From Absidia repens (taxonomy: Eukaryota; Mucoromycota; Mucoromycetes; Mucorales; Cunninghamellaceae), in assembly GCA_002105175.1 (NCBI GenBank), contig MCGE01000024.1, positions 124,001 to 188,000 of the forward strand: a DNA stretch of 64,000 bases, read 5' to 3'. The notes below the pieces were generated by a model that had not been told where the DNA came from, did no database searches, and saw only the letters and a list, made by a program, of their open reading frames with translations. Shown here piece by piece: positions 24,301-35,701 of this stretch. The first letter of the stretch is position 1. Each line of letters starts with the position of its first letter. Made by a program: the position numbers and the translations under genes.

Positions 24301-25021
24301 GATAAAGAGGGACGTTGAGTTGACTTGCCAAAAGGTCCATCACTACCGAAAAAGTTGTTTGAACCGGGTATAGAAGGCATACTAATGTATTATAATTATT
24401 CATAAGTAAAACGTGAGTTGAAACAGAGCACAGTGATATATAGACAATTTATTGAAGAGGTTTTACTTACTTGTGATCGGAGATTCCCATGTGCAGTTTT
24501 GAGTTGAAGAGTGATTCTAGAGATTGCTTGCAATTGCTGCTACTACTACTTCTGCTGCTGCTGCTGTTGTTGTTGTTGTTGTTGTTGTTGCTGTTGTTAT
24601 TGTTGTTGTTGTCTCTTTCGTTAGAGTTTCTCCGTGAGCTAGGCACCGACCTAGAGGCTTGAGAGAACTTGGAGGGTGAATAATGATCGGTGGGAGTTGT
24701 TGTAGAAGAAGAAGAATCGATGCCGGACGAATCTTTGGAAAATATAGGTTGATAATCATAAAGATTGACTGTCTCGTTGAATAAAGAATGATGTGGTTGA
24801 TTCTTCGCCACCTGTTGGTTTTCCGTGCTTATGTTCTGCGGAAACATACATAAAAAAATATTCCGTTTGGGTGGTTAGTATGCTCAAATATCGAGTTGGT
24901 AAAACGATTTTTATTGCCTTACCTTCAAACCAGTTTCATTCTGTTCGGCACTAACCACTTTGTTTGAGTAAGAGAATGAGGAGTCACACGGGTGTACATA
25001 CGAGAAAGACGAGTTTGCCAT
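21368..25021 (-). CDS. Pumilio/PUF4-like RNA-binding protein with a CCCH zinc finger
   Basis: Ten exons, phases consistent, about 962 aa: 24923-25021, 24471-24835, 24182-24381, 23977-24080, 22773-23913, 22532-22698, 22226-22444, 21960-22145, 21724-21873, 21368-21625. The start ATG at 25021 (MANSSFSYVH) is preferred to an in-frame ATG in the next intron. The N-terminal 580 residues are disordered (Ser/Asn/Gln tracts) with one CX8CX5CX3H finger near residue 430. Eight PUF repeats follow, with recognition residues CRxxQ, NYxxQ, TRxxQ, NHxxQ, CCxxQ, NYxxQ, SNxxE and NYxxQ. By the established PUF code, R8 to R1 should read UGUAUAUA-like sites in 3' UTRs. Likely a cytoplasmic repressor of mRNA stability or translation. 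Closest recognisable relative is yeast Puf4; the finger is an unusual addition. Confidence 0.93.
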
Positions 25022-25731
25022 TCAGAAAATAAACAAAATAAGATGCATATAATAAGTAAAATGGAGAATTGAGCAATTTGGACAAGAATAATAACGCGTT
25101 CTGATATGTATAAAAAAACTGTTGTAATTACTTGTACAATATAAGGAGAATATAATATATATAGAGGATAAATTTATATAAAAATACAAGGTTTTTAGTT
25201 GAATAAATGAGAAGGAAAAGAGGAGCGCAGAAAAAAAATTCTGTATGCGTCAACGTTCTGAACAAAAAAAAAAAAAAGATAGTCGGGATAAAAAAATTTC
25301 AAATTCAAAATATGTAAGGCACAGCAAAAATCTTCATCACAACCAGAATATAACTGAATAGCGGGGTTAACTTGGTGTAGGCGTTGTAATCTATATGGTA
25401 AGGATGGGCTGAGTCGTCGTGTCTTGCCAATACTAACAACGACATCAGTGACCAGCTCGTCAAATGCTTGGCAGGAAAATGGAAATTTCTGTAAAAAAAA
25501 AAAAAAAAAATCGCCTGGAGGAGTTCCTAGGATTGATATATATGGGGAGAACAAAACAAGAAGTTTTTCAATTTGCATGATACTTTTCATGGTGACAAAG
25601 AGCCTCATTTCTAGAATTCAATTCAATCACATTAAGAAAAAAAGAGAATCAAAATCTAAGAAGAGAATTATGTATAAGGTTGTGTTTATTGAATATAAAT
25701 AAAATGTATGTAAAAAATATAAATGAAGTGT
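25022..25731. other. Gap between PUF and ATP4 genes
   Basis: Promoter and 5' UTR of the PUF gene plus the 3' UTR of ATP4, which is co-oriented upstream. AT-rich with an A18 run near 25494. The small ORFs here have low-complexity or shadow character; no gene seen. Confidence 0.55.
25685..25690 (-). terminator. Poly(A) signal of ATP4
   Basis: TTTATT on the plus strand (AATAAA on the coding strand), about 45 nt after the stop codon in the proposed 20 nt last exon. Confidence 0.65.
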
Positions 25732-26896
25732 TTAAGAAGATTTGGCAAGTTCTAAATGATATAAAACAAAGAGGGAAGACCGAAGACGGAAGGAAAATAT
25801 CAGTTAGTTCAAAGTCGACACATTGGCATACAAATTTCATACACACATCACTTACTTTGTACATCCACGACAGCTTGATCAAGAATTTGTTGTTGAATCT
25901 TAGGATCCTTCAAATCCTTTTGAATTTTTTCAATCAAGTAAGCAGCCAATTGTTTTTGTTCACGTTCACGTACACTGGTTTCATGGCGAACCCAAGAATC
26001 GAGAGTAGATTTGACCTCGTGGGCAACGGCAACATGTTGCTTAAGCTTGAAGGCTTCGGCTTCTAATTGAGCAGTTTCACGAGAGATTTCAAAGAGTGCC
26101 TTGGTCACATCCACAAGATCTTTCATTTGTCCAACTTGGTCAATACGCTCTTGCACTGCAGATTTATGGTCATTGCGAGCTTGATTCAAAACGGATTTGA
26201 TACGCTAGATAAGAAATCATTATTATCATCATCCCCAGCAAAAAAGAACAAAAGAAGAAAATGAATTAGATATCATCGTGATCCTACATATCGTCGTAAT
26301 CTTCACTTACGTTAATATGTTCATTGCCCATAGCAGTAAAGGGTTCACGAAGGTACTTTAATAAACCGAACAAAAGACCACCAGCACCAACTAGCACCAA
26401 GGTTTCTTCGTTGAAGACATAAACTTCCTTGGAGATGAGGAAAGTGGCCAAACCAGTTCCAAGGGTGATATAACCAGTCTTGGAAACAAAGGAGTTGCCA
26501 GGAAGGGAATCGATAATACTGTTCGCCTTTTGCTTAGGATCTAGATATTAAAGTGATAAAAATAAGAAGGTCAGCACGTTCGAATATGACGTAAAAAAAT
26601 GTCGTTAACTAAAGGGCGGTGTACCTTGTTGTGTAGGTTGTTGAGCACTGTAGTTGCGAACACTAATAATAAAACAAAAAGGATAAGCTCATTTGAACTA
26701 TTTTGTATATGAATTTATATGGAGAAAGTCTTACGCAGAAATACCAAGTGACTGGCGGGACACGTTCAAAACAGGTCGAGCAATGGTGTTAGCTAGAAGA
26801 AGAAGAAAAGGAGCGTAAGTTTACAAAGATAGGCAATGTACTCATTGTGGTCGTTGACTTACCGGCAGCCCCTTTTCTCAACAAACGGAAAGCCAT
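25732..26896 (-). CDS. ATP4: Mitochondrial F1Fo ATP synthase subunit 4 (subunit b)
   Basis: Six exons, phases consistent: 26863-26896, 26735-26792, 26625-26662, 26311-26540, 25856-26204, 25732-25751, giving 242 aa, the usual length for fungal subunit b. The N-terminus is an Arg-rich, acid-free presequence (MAFRLLRKGAAANTIARPVL). It is followed by the membrane hairpin (about residues 60-115; GLATFLISKEVYVFNEETLV), LKYLREPFTAMGNEHI, and a long charged helical stalk. The subunit forms the peripheral stator linking Fo to F1. The last intron (GTAAGT donor, CTAAC branch, TTTAG acceptor) replaces an early stop with the ending VQKLAKSS. Promoter faces the cyclin gene across about 1.1 kb. Confidence 0.95.
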
Positions 26897-27983
26897 GACT
26901 ATGAGAATAACAATAAATTTATTCTGTAGTGTTAGTGTACTGTCCAAAAAAGCACTTCCATCGTTGGGTTCTTACCAAAGAATTGAAAATTGGATGAATG
27001 AAGAAAAAAAATAATAACAATAATTTCTCTGCGTTAAAATTCGATATAATAGCGCACAGAAAACGAAAAATAAGTAATAGCCCAGTGGCTCATCCCGCCA
27101 GGGTCCGACGCCCAAGAAAAAAAAATCGATATGTAAGAAATACGTCACAGAGAACAATGTGGCCCTGGAAATAGTCCCAATCTGGTCCATTACTCGAGGA
27201 TTTATACAAACACTTATACACACTACCTGGTCAACTGAAATAAATTAAAATTATGCCAGCATAATGGAAAAGTATGTAATACTATACGTACTGTAGGTAT
27301 ATACCGTGTATAGGTTTTTGACGTGGACTACGCAGTCGAATAGAAAAGTGTCGGAATATGAATACACGGTAGGACGAGATATTTATCAGACAAGCGAGGA
27401 TCATTGGGGGAGGGAGAAATAGTTTGATGAAATTTCCTTGGTTGGATGCACACCAGCCCCTCCTCCCCCTCCCTTTCTCGTCCCCACCCCAGAGTTGCCC
27501 AAGCTCCGATAAAGGAAGAGACGTACACGTTTGCCTTGGCATTTTATTTTTGTATCTATTATGAGAAAACTAGAAAATGTCTTTATAAATATTTACTCAA
27601 TTAAAGTTATTATCATGGATGATGATAATCCATATACAAAAAAAAATAAAAATAAAAAAAGTTATAAGCTTGCCTCACTTTGAAAGCCAGTTAGAAGTTG
27701 AGAAGTCGAGTCCCCTCATATTAAAAAAAACCTCGAGCAAAGCTTTAAAAAGTGATTTCAATTTCAGTCTCTTTTATTTTTTTTTGTTCTTCTTCCCCCT
27801 TTTACCATCTATTTCTCTCTTCTCTCTTTGTTTGATCTATTTCCTAATTTTGATACTCATATTACAGTAAATATCTCTGTAGTATATATTCGATTACCTT
27901 ATTGAATCTTTATTTGGATGAAGCAATAGCATAATCCTTCATATCCCTTATATCATCTCTCACTCACTTTCACTTTCATAATA
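26897..27983. promoter_or_regulatory. Divergent promoter region, ATP4 / cyclin gene
   Basis: Gap of 1087 nt between two divergent start codons. A C/G-rich patch (about 27450-27500) interrupts otherwise AT-rich DNA, and a pyrimidine-rich stretch (27775-27840) lies upstream of the cyclin ATG. No ORF of credible composition was found. Confidence 0.5.
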
Positions 27984-28936
27984 ATGTATCCTCAAAGGCA
28001 GCAACATTATCAAACTATGGATGCTGGTACACTTTATCATCAACCGCCACTACCACAGCAACAACAACGATCTTACCCTACACCTCAACCTGAACCTCTT
28101 CCAAGTGCAACCGATGTCCATACTGCCGCTCTATCCATATCACAGATGGCCGAATTTTCATCTACAATGGTGTATCTCATGTGGCATGAACGAAGTCCCG
28201 CTGTTCTTCCACTTCAACCTACTGTGCATCATTCAAGCCCTTCTTCTGGAACTGGTGGCGCAAGCAACGCCTTTAGGAAATACTGTCGATCTGTAAGAGT
28301 TTATTGTATTACTCTTGTCCTTGTCAACCCCATACTTATATATCCTTTTAATATAGATCTTGCAAGCAACTCAACTATCTGAATCGGTAGTTTTACTCTC
28401 TTTGAAATATATCGCCCTATTATTACGGAATAATCCACAACTGAGAGGTGCGGAAGGGTCAGAATATAGACTGTATACGGTGGCTCTTATGTTGGGTAAG
28501 TCAGTTAAAAAAAAGCGCAGTGAAACCAATAACACTCTCTTATTCGTTTTTAATGTTGTTAGCCAACAAGTTCCTCGATGACAACACATTCACCAACAAG
28601 ACATGGTCCGATATCTCTGGTATGAAAATGTATGAACTCAATGTGATGGAATTCGAGTTTTTGGATGTATTACGGTTTGCTCTTTTTATTCCAAAGGTGG
28701 ATTTTGATCATTGGAAAACAACTCTTTTCAACTTCAGAAACAAACTATATGATCCAGCCATGAATGATGTCACTCGTCGTGGGCAGCAACATCAACAACT
28801 CATTGAATCGACGTTAAAAAATATGGGTTTGCCTATGCAATATCACCAGCAACAACAGCAGGACGCTCAATGGCAACAACATCAGCAATATCAACAACAA
28901 GAAGCAGCAAGACAACAACAACAACAACAACAACAA

Positions 28937-28967
<31 letters not shown>

Positions 28968-30488
28968 CGGCTGCAGCGGCTGCTGCACAACAACAATACA
29001 ACCAACACCTTTATCTTCTATCCAAAGCACAGCAACCACATATTCCACCTCAACAGCTTAATCGCCCGTTGACTCGTGTACCTTTACGGATACCTGCTCG
29101 GCCTCTGTACCAAACGCAAGGTGTGCAACAACATCAACAAGTGCAACCACAACCACCTTCAGCTGGCACATCAAATGCATCTGGATCACATACAGCTACA
29201 GTATATGATCCATCCATTGGTGTCTCAGTAACAGGTACGTCGGCAACCGTGATTCAACCAGCTTCAGCCACCATGCCTCAGCAATCTCAGCAAACTTACA
29301 CCCCTGCGTCAACGATGGTACCTATTTCTACCGCTGGACGACGTACCCCCATTGTGCCGTCCACTGATAATGCATTTCCACCTACACCCTATTCATCACA
29401 ACCACAACAACAGCAACCACCAGCAAGGATAATCACCAATCCCACTCAGCGACCTTATGATTATACAAGACCTTCAGTGACCGATGATCCATCCTCTCAT
29501 GGGAATATATATCCAGGACAACAACAGCAACCAAAACAGCCCGCTCCACCATCCACTCATGTCATCACGCCAAGTGTACCTTCTCATGCCAATTACATAC
29601 CACCATCTGCCACGCCGTCTGCTGTCCCTCAACACATGTCATCGTCCTCTAGTGGTCTCCGTACCACTTCCTTACCATCGGCTGGGCTAGAGGCGCCGTC
29701 TGTGCCACCGGCTCAACATATGAATACCATGGGAAGTGGTCTTACTGCTATGGCCACAGCCCCACCTTTACAACCGCAACAGCAACAACAACAACAACAA
29801 CAACAACACCAACACCAACAAACGTCCTCCCCGTTTTACTACAACACGCCATCAGCAACTCCAACTTCATCGCATCCTCATCATCAGTCACCTCATCATC
29901 AGTCACCTCATCATGTTGTGTCAAGTGATCATCACCAACCGCCACCGGCTTTTGTCAATGGCACCCCAAGCAACACGCATTTCAACACCGCCTATGGTAA
30001 TCAGCCTCGCCACGCATCTAGACCTGCCTTTTACATGGAACCAGGACAGCAACAACAGCAGCACCAGCAACAGCAACAACAACCAGTGGTGGTATCACAG
30101 CATCAACAGCCTTTGGCTGCTCCAACCAACAGTATGATGGATTATAGTTATGGTGGTGCTTCAGCCAATTCTGCTATGTATGGACGACCTCCGATGGGAA
30201 GGGCCTCATCAAATCCATCGCATCATGTAAGACAAAATATAACGGTAAAGTGATAATAAGAGAACTAATTAACCTATTTTATTTTTATTTTTATGACTTG
30301 AATAGAATCCATATAACGTAACCACTGGAGGACCTTCACCTGATCATTTACAACAACAAGATTATCGACCCCCAGCCTCTTTTTCACCATATGCAAAACA
30401 GCCTTCTGCTCCTAAACCAACCAGTGGTCCCGTCCCTGAAGATCCAATGACTGCCGCCGAATCCTACCGTGTGCCTTCTCGAAAATAG
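27984..30488 (+). CDS. Gln-rich PCL/CLG1-type cyclin
   Basis: Exons 27984-28292, 28357-28495, 28563-30226 and 30306-30488, about 764 aa. Residues about 45-235 form a cyclin-like domain (MAEFSSTMVYLMWH; SVVLLSLKYIALLL; YTVALMLANKFLDDNTFTNKTW; LNVMEFEFLDVLRFALFIP). The KFLDDNTFTNKTW-type motif is typical of PHO80/PCL cyclins; the arrangement with a long tail resembles yeast Clg1, a Pho85 partner. The remaining 500 residues are disordered, with long Gln runs (one near 165-185 followed by Ala) and Pro/Ser/His-rich sequence. An alternative in-frame donor at 30244 would add six residues. It probably activates a Pho85-like kinase; the substrate is unknown. Poly(A) signal at 30819. Confidence 0.88.
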
Positions 30489-31253
30489 ATCTAAACGGAG
30501 ACTGTCCTCTCTTTTTTTCTTTTTTTCTTTTTTCTTTTTCTTAGTGGTAGCCCTTATATATATATATATATTATATTGTAGACGTGATTCCTTACTTTGA
30601 TTTATTTCTTTATCTTTCTTTATCTTATTTTATCTATTATACTTATTACACTTGTTTATTCTTTTGTTATCTTGATATTTTTCGTTCTTATTGTATTCTA
30701 TCTATTTCATACACATTTACTTTTTTTCGATCTCCTTTTTTTTTTACTTTCTTTTTTTTTTTGACAAAAAAAAAAAAAAGAACTGCACACTTCACACGTA
30801 TTAGTCTTGATTCATTTTAATAAAAACGCTCATGGCTGATGGGTTGACTGTATGGATTTTTTATACACGCACTGCACATATACCTCTTCACACATAATTT
30901 ACATATTCATCTCTTCATACACAAATTGCATAGACATCTCTTCACACATACACACACTTACATGCACGTATATTTCACATAGACCGTTCTACACACATAT
31001 ATAAAAGTAGTATAGCCTTTAAATTCATTCAATAAAAAGCACATTGCTGTACATATGGATTGATGTTTGTATTGATTTTTATTTATACTGATGAAGAAAT
31101 ATCTATATTTATAGTAGGATACTTGTGGGGGGGGGGAAGGGATATTAATCTACAATGTTGGGCGGCGAGAGGGGTAAGGGATGGGGTGAGTACTATCAGT
31201 CTACTGTACAGCGATATATGGGAAGGGGAAGGGGAGGGGGATACAAATCAAAA
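30489..31253. other. Convergent 3' gap, cyclin gene / TPT1
   Basis: Contains both 3' UTRs. A loose repeat of TTCACACATA/CATAGACATCTCTTCA-like units runs from about 30870 to 31005, and there is a G9 run near 31126. No gene seen. Confidence 0.5.
30819..30824 (+). terminator. Poly(A) signal of the cyclin gene
   Basis: AATAAA about 330 nt after the stop codon; another lies near 31030. Confidence 0.45.
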
Positions 31254-32093
31254 CTATAATAAACTATTGCCATCACGATCCAGGACTTGTTTGAAGTAGC
31301 AATGCGGCAAAATACCATTCAGACCATCCGTCAGGATGACATTATTGCTTGATCGATAAAAGGCAATGCCATCTATAGAAATTCGAAAACATCAGAAAGC
31401 AAAAAAAAAAAAAAAAAAGTGTAAATCGCAAGATAATCATATCACTTACCTTGTAAAGCTTTGTCCATATCAATGTAAATAAGCACCTGACTTGAAGACC
31501 GCATCCCACTAATGACAGATTGATCTCCAGGTAGACCCACAGCACAGTGGATATGATTGCGATTCATCTTGGAGAGGCCTCGCGATTGCTGAATCAACAA
31601 CCAGTTCTTCTTGGTGGTTCCATGAATCACAGTGTCCAAAGGGTTTGTTTCTCGAACCAATTCCACATTATCCACATGAGCCAATGAATGACCCTGATTG
31701 GCACGAATATACCATGCTTTGTTGTTGTCATTGTCGTTTTCCGCAGCAATGTTGTTTGGATCCATCCAGCGGAGGCAGTAGCGTTGCTTATCATTGTTCG
31801 CCACAATATATTGAATTTGATCCAGCGTCACACCTTTCAACTTTGGCCGAGCAAGCTATATAAAAACAATCAATGCTGAGTGAATCATGAAGGGAGAGAA
31901 AAAAAAAAAAAGAAAAAAGAGGCCGGTGGGTGCTTTTAATGGAAGGAAGCCTTACCAAATCAGACACCTTGACGAATCCATCTCGTCCAACTTCTAATTT
32001 TTCCTTGATAGCGCCATGTCGAAGAATATATGATATTGTCTTCGAAATGCGTATTTCATCTTTGCGATCCATGGTAATCGTTGTCGCCATCAT
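31254..32093 (-). CDS. TPT1: tRNA 2'-phosphotransferase
   Basis: Exons 31956-32093, 31450-31855 and 31254-31372, phases consistent, 220 aa. The KptA/Tpt1 signature is clear: RISKTISYILRHGA near the N-terminus, DGFVKVSDL, then RYCLRW, WYIRANQGHSL, VIHGTTKKNW and NHIHCAVG. The last exon supplies the FYRSSNNVILTDG stretch. The enzyme removes the splice-junction 2'-phosphate from ligated tRNA using NAD+, the last step of fungal tRNA splicing. Start could be M1, M2 or the methionine of MDRKDEIRIS; M1 at 32093 is used. It is co-oriented with RNR1, 338 nt downstream of that gene's stop. Confidence 0.95.
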
Positions 32094-32117
32094 GCAGAAG
32101 AGATAAGACTAAAAGGG

Positions 32118-32155
<38 letters not shown>

Positions 32156-32431
32156 ACGGAAAGAAAATGATTTTTTGAAACCCAGATTTTTGGGAAGCAT
32201 TTATTCAGGTACAACGCAGTAATAAATGGGAGAGAAGGGAAATGCAAACTATTTTCATGACTAGGGAAATAAAACACAAACGGAGGAAGGCAAGGACTAG
32301 TCAATAGATATAAAATGTATAAAGTGAAAAAAAAATATGTATATATAAAATGTAATGTAAAAAAGAGATAATGAGAGATCGAGAGAGAGAGAGAGAGAGT
32401 TGGGGAACGTGGGGGAAGGGAGGGGGGCCAT
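32094..32431. other. Gap between RNR1 and TPT1
   Basis: Holds the RNR1 3' UTR and TPT1 promoter. A pure A run of about 36 nt (32119-32154; T on the gene strand) lies 26 nt before the TPT1 start, and a GA microsatellite sits at about 32380-32399. Confidence 0.6.
32200..32205 (-). terminator. Poly(A) signal of RNR1
   Basis: TTTATT on the plus strand (AATAAA on the coding strand), about 230 nt after the RNR1 stop codon. Confidence 0.5.
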
Positions 32432-33813
32432 TTAGCCACTACACATAAGACAGGCATCCTTGTTATCGATAGAGCATTGCATGGCTGCCAGTTTTTCTTC
32501 TTCGGTTTGACGTTGTTCAGGAGATAGGGTCTTCAAAGCCAATTGATCAACAGTAAACTTGATGGCATCCACGGCAGGTCTTGATCGCAAGTAGTACATC
32601 CCAGTCTTCAACCCTTTTTTCCATGCATAGAAATGCATTGATGTCAACTTGCCATACGTAGGTTCACCAGTAAACAAATTCATGGACTGAGATTGATCGA
32701 TAAATGCACCACGGTCTGCAGCCATGTCAATGATCACTCGTTGAGATATTTCCCACACCGTCTTGTATAAAGCCTTGACATCGTCCGGAATAGATGGCAC
32801 ATTTTGGATACTACCACTATGAGCAATAATCATGTTCTTGGTTTGTTCGTTCCAGAGTCCGCGTTCAATCAAGTCATTAAGTAGATGATGATTCTACACA
32901 CACACACACATAGATATTTATAGAAAGAGCAAAATTAGTAAATTAGTTGGGATCCTTGTATATGCCAAACGTATTAATCTTTTCAACTACTTACCACTAC
33001 TTGGAATTCACCACTGAGGACCCGGCGAGTATAGATGTTGCTTGTGTAAGGTTCAAAACATTCATTGTTGCCGAGAATTTGACTGGTACTAGCGGTAGGC
33101 ATAGGGGCCACCAGCAACGAATTGCGCACACCATGTTTGGCGATCTTGGCACGGAGGCCATTCCAGTCCCATCGATCCGACCCTTCGACATTCCACATAT
33201 CATGTTGCAAGATACCTCTGCTAATGGGGGATCCTTCGTAAGTTTCATAATGGCCATGTTTTTCTGCGAGTTCACAGGATGCTTCCAATGCAGCAAAATA
33301 GATGGTTTCAAAGATGTCCTTATTCAGTTGACGAGCTTCTGGGGATTCGAATGGCAAACGGAGAAGCAAAAAGGCATCGGCTAGACCTTGCACACCAAGT
33401 CCCACAGGTCGGTGGCGCATGTTGCTTCGGCGTGCTTGTTCCACAGGATAATAGTTGACGTCGATCACCTTATTCAAATTGTTGGCCACCACCTTGACCA
33501 CCTGTCGCAATTTTTCAAAGTCGAATGTGTTGGTGACTGTGTCCACATATTTGGGCAATGCCACGGAAGCCAAGTTACAAACAGCCACTTCATCAGGAGA
33601 GGAGTATTCAATAATTTCTACATGACACCAAAAAAAAAAAAAAGGAAGATGTGAGTGTGATGTCGTTTCTGTCTTTTTGCGTTAAAAAAACTTACCAGTA
33701 CACAAGTTGGAGCAAGTTATGGTTCCCAGATTCTTTTGATTAGATTTCTGATTACATGCATCTACAAGAAAACGAAAAAGAAAAGGAATTAACATTGAAT
33801 CTGAACAGCTCAG

Positions 33814-33859
<46 letters not shown>

Positions 33860-35431
33860 TACCTTTGTAAAGCATGTAAGGCATCCCTGTTTCAATTTGA
33901 GCATCCATGATCGCAAACCACAGTTTTTGGGCTTCAATGGTACGTCTTGCACGACCTTCACGTTCATACTTGGTGTACAGTTCTTCGAATTCGTCGCCAT
34001 AAACTTGATCCAGACCATACGCTTCGTTGGGGCAAAACAAGGACCATTGTTCATTGGCTTCCACTCGCTTCATGAATAAATCACACACCCAAAGACCAAG
34101 GAAGAGATCACGCGCACGAAGTTCTTCTTTGCCGGAATTTTTGCGCAAGTCCAAAAAGTCAATCACATCCACATGCCAAGGTTCGAGGTACATGGCGAAA
34201 CTGCCGTTCCTTTTACCGCCACCTTGCGTTACAAATCGTGCAGTATCGTTGTAAACACGGAGCATAGGCACAATACCGTTGGAGGTGCCATTGGTACCAG
34301 CAATGTAGGATCCTGACCCCCGAATCTTTTGGAAACCAACACCCACACCACCAGCGGATTTAGAGATTTGAGCACAGGTCATCAATGTATCGTAAATGCC
34401 TTCAATGCTAAAGAAAAAGGAGACTTAGAGCTTCCTGTCGCATTTTAGGCATCCAATTCTGTTTTGGTTTATTTTTACCTGTCGTCTTGCATGTTAACCA
34501 AATAGCAGCTGGATAACTGGGGACGAGGAGTACCAGCATTGAATAAAGTAGGTGTGGCATGAGTAAAGTATTTGAGTGACATAAGATCATAGGTTTGAAT
34601 AGCAGCATCAATATCTTCACCATGAATACCCAAAGCAACACGCATGATCATATGCTGAGGACGTTCGACAATACGGTTGTTGATTTTGGACAAGTAGCTG
34701 CGTTCCAAGGTCTTGAAGCCAAAGAAGTTGAAGTCATAATCACGTGTATAGTCAATGGCGGTATTGATTTGGTCCTTGTGTGCGTTGACAATGTCGTATA
34801 ATTCCTTGGACACCAATGGATTATGCTCCTTGAGTTTGGGATGTTCATGATGATAGAGTTTTTCCACCACGTCGCTAAAGTCTATGTCAGTTTCCTTGTG
34901 TAAGTTCGATACCGCGATACGGGCAGCCAGGATCGCATAGTCGGGGTGAGTCGTGGTCATATACGCTGCTGTTTCGGCGGCCAGATTGTCCAATTCTACC
35001 GTGGTAATACCTTGATACATTCCAGTGACAACCTGGTTAGCAAACCAATATGAGATAGGTGGAGGTGGAAATCAAGCAAGGATATAATAGCAGCAGTGAA
35101 GATCATGAATAAAAAAAAAAAGAAAACGTTGGAAGTGAGTGACTAAGCAAGGTATATTAGTCATATAGTGACGGATCTTACCTTTTGAGCAATTTGAGGA
35201 GGAACGACATATTTTTCGTTCAAACCTTCACAGAGTTTCTCGATACGCGATGTGATCTTGTCAAACAACACCTGTTCCTTGCGGCCGTCTATGCAACAAA
35301 TTAATAAAGAAAATGAGGATTAGCACAAAAACAAAGATCACACACTTGTCCTTATGATAGGATCCATGTCAGGTACATCCAACACCGGCACTCATTTGTT
35401 AAAAAACCTTACCTCTTTTGTAAACAAACAT
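32432..35431 (-). CDS. RNR1: Ribonucleoside-diphosphate reductase large subunit
   Basis: Seven exons, phases consistent, 791 aa, the normal length: 35413-35431, 35182-35288, 34479-35032, 33863-34407, 33696-33761, 32995-33617, 32432-32893. The start [18 protein letters not shown] is the family's ATP-cone N-terminus. Catalytic features are present: the SSCYLV cysteine, SNLCTEI with the radical-site Cys and Glu, [15 protein letters not shown], and the C-terminal redox pair CLMC two residues from the end. The R1 subunit reduces ribonucleoside diphosphates to deoxyribonucleotides with the R2 subunit in the cytosol. The first coding exon is only 19 nt. Intron 4 holds a 44 nt poly(T) directly after the donor. 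Confidence 0.97.
33814..33857 (-). repeat. A44/T44 homopolymer in an RNR1 intron
   Basis: Run of about 44 A on the plus strand. In the gene's direction it follows the GTAAG donor almost immediately and fills nearly half of the 101 nt intron. Confidence 0.85.
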
Positions 35432-35636
35432 GAGTAGAGTAATGGACTTTAGAAAAGTAAAAAAAGGAAATCCAAAAAAAGGTGAAGAAGAAAAGAAGAA
35501 AAGAAACAAAGAAAATAAACCAAAGCTTTTTTTTTTTAAGAAAAATAATCGTCGCGCTCCCGTCGCGCAAAAGTCCGTACTTTTTTTTTTTTTTGACATT
35601 TTCAAATTGAATCACCGGTACTCCAATCAACCCACT

Positions 35637-35642
35637 TTTATT
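35637..35642 (-). terminator. Poly(A) signal of the rhomboid gene
   Basis: TTTATT on the plus strand (AATAAA on the coding strand), about 60 nt after the stop codon at 35702. Confidence 0.55.
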
Positions 35643-35701
35643 TCAATCAAATGTAATGTAATAGTACAAAATATAACTACACTATCTAATGCTAACTAAT
35701 G

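Noticed and set aside
24842..24847. Alternative PUF start at MFPQNIS
   Set aside because: This ATG lies in the proposed intron just before a clean CAG acceptor, and an upstream exon with a good donor and in-frame ATG exists at 24923-25021.
28814..29061. Leu- or Val-rich and Thr-rich ORFs around 28.9 kb
   Set aside because: Alternative-frame and antisense readings of the CAA/CAG tract of the cyclin gene.
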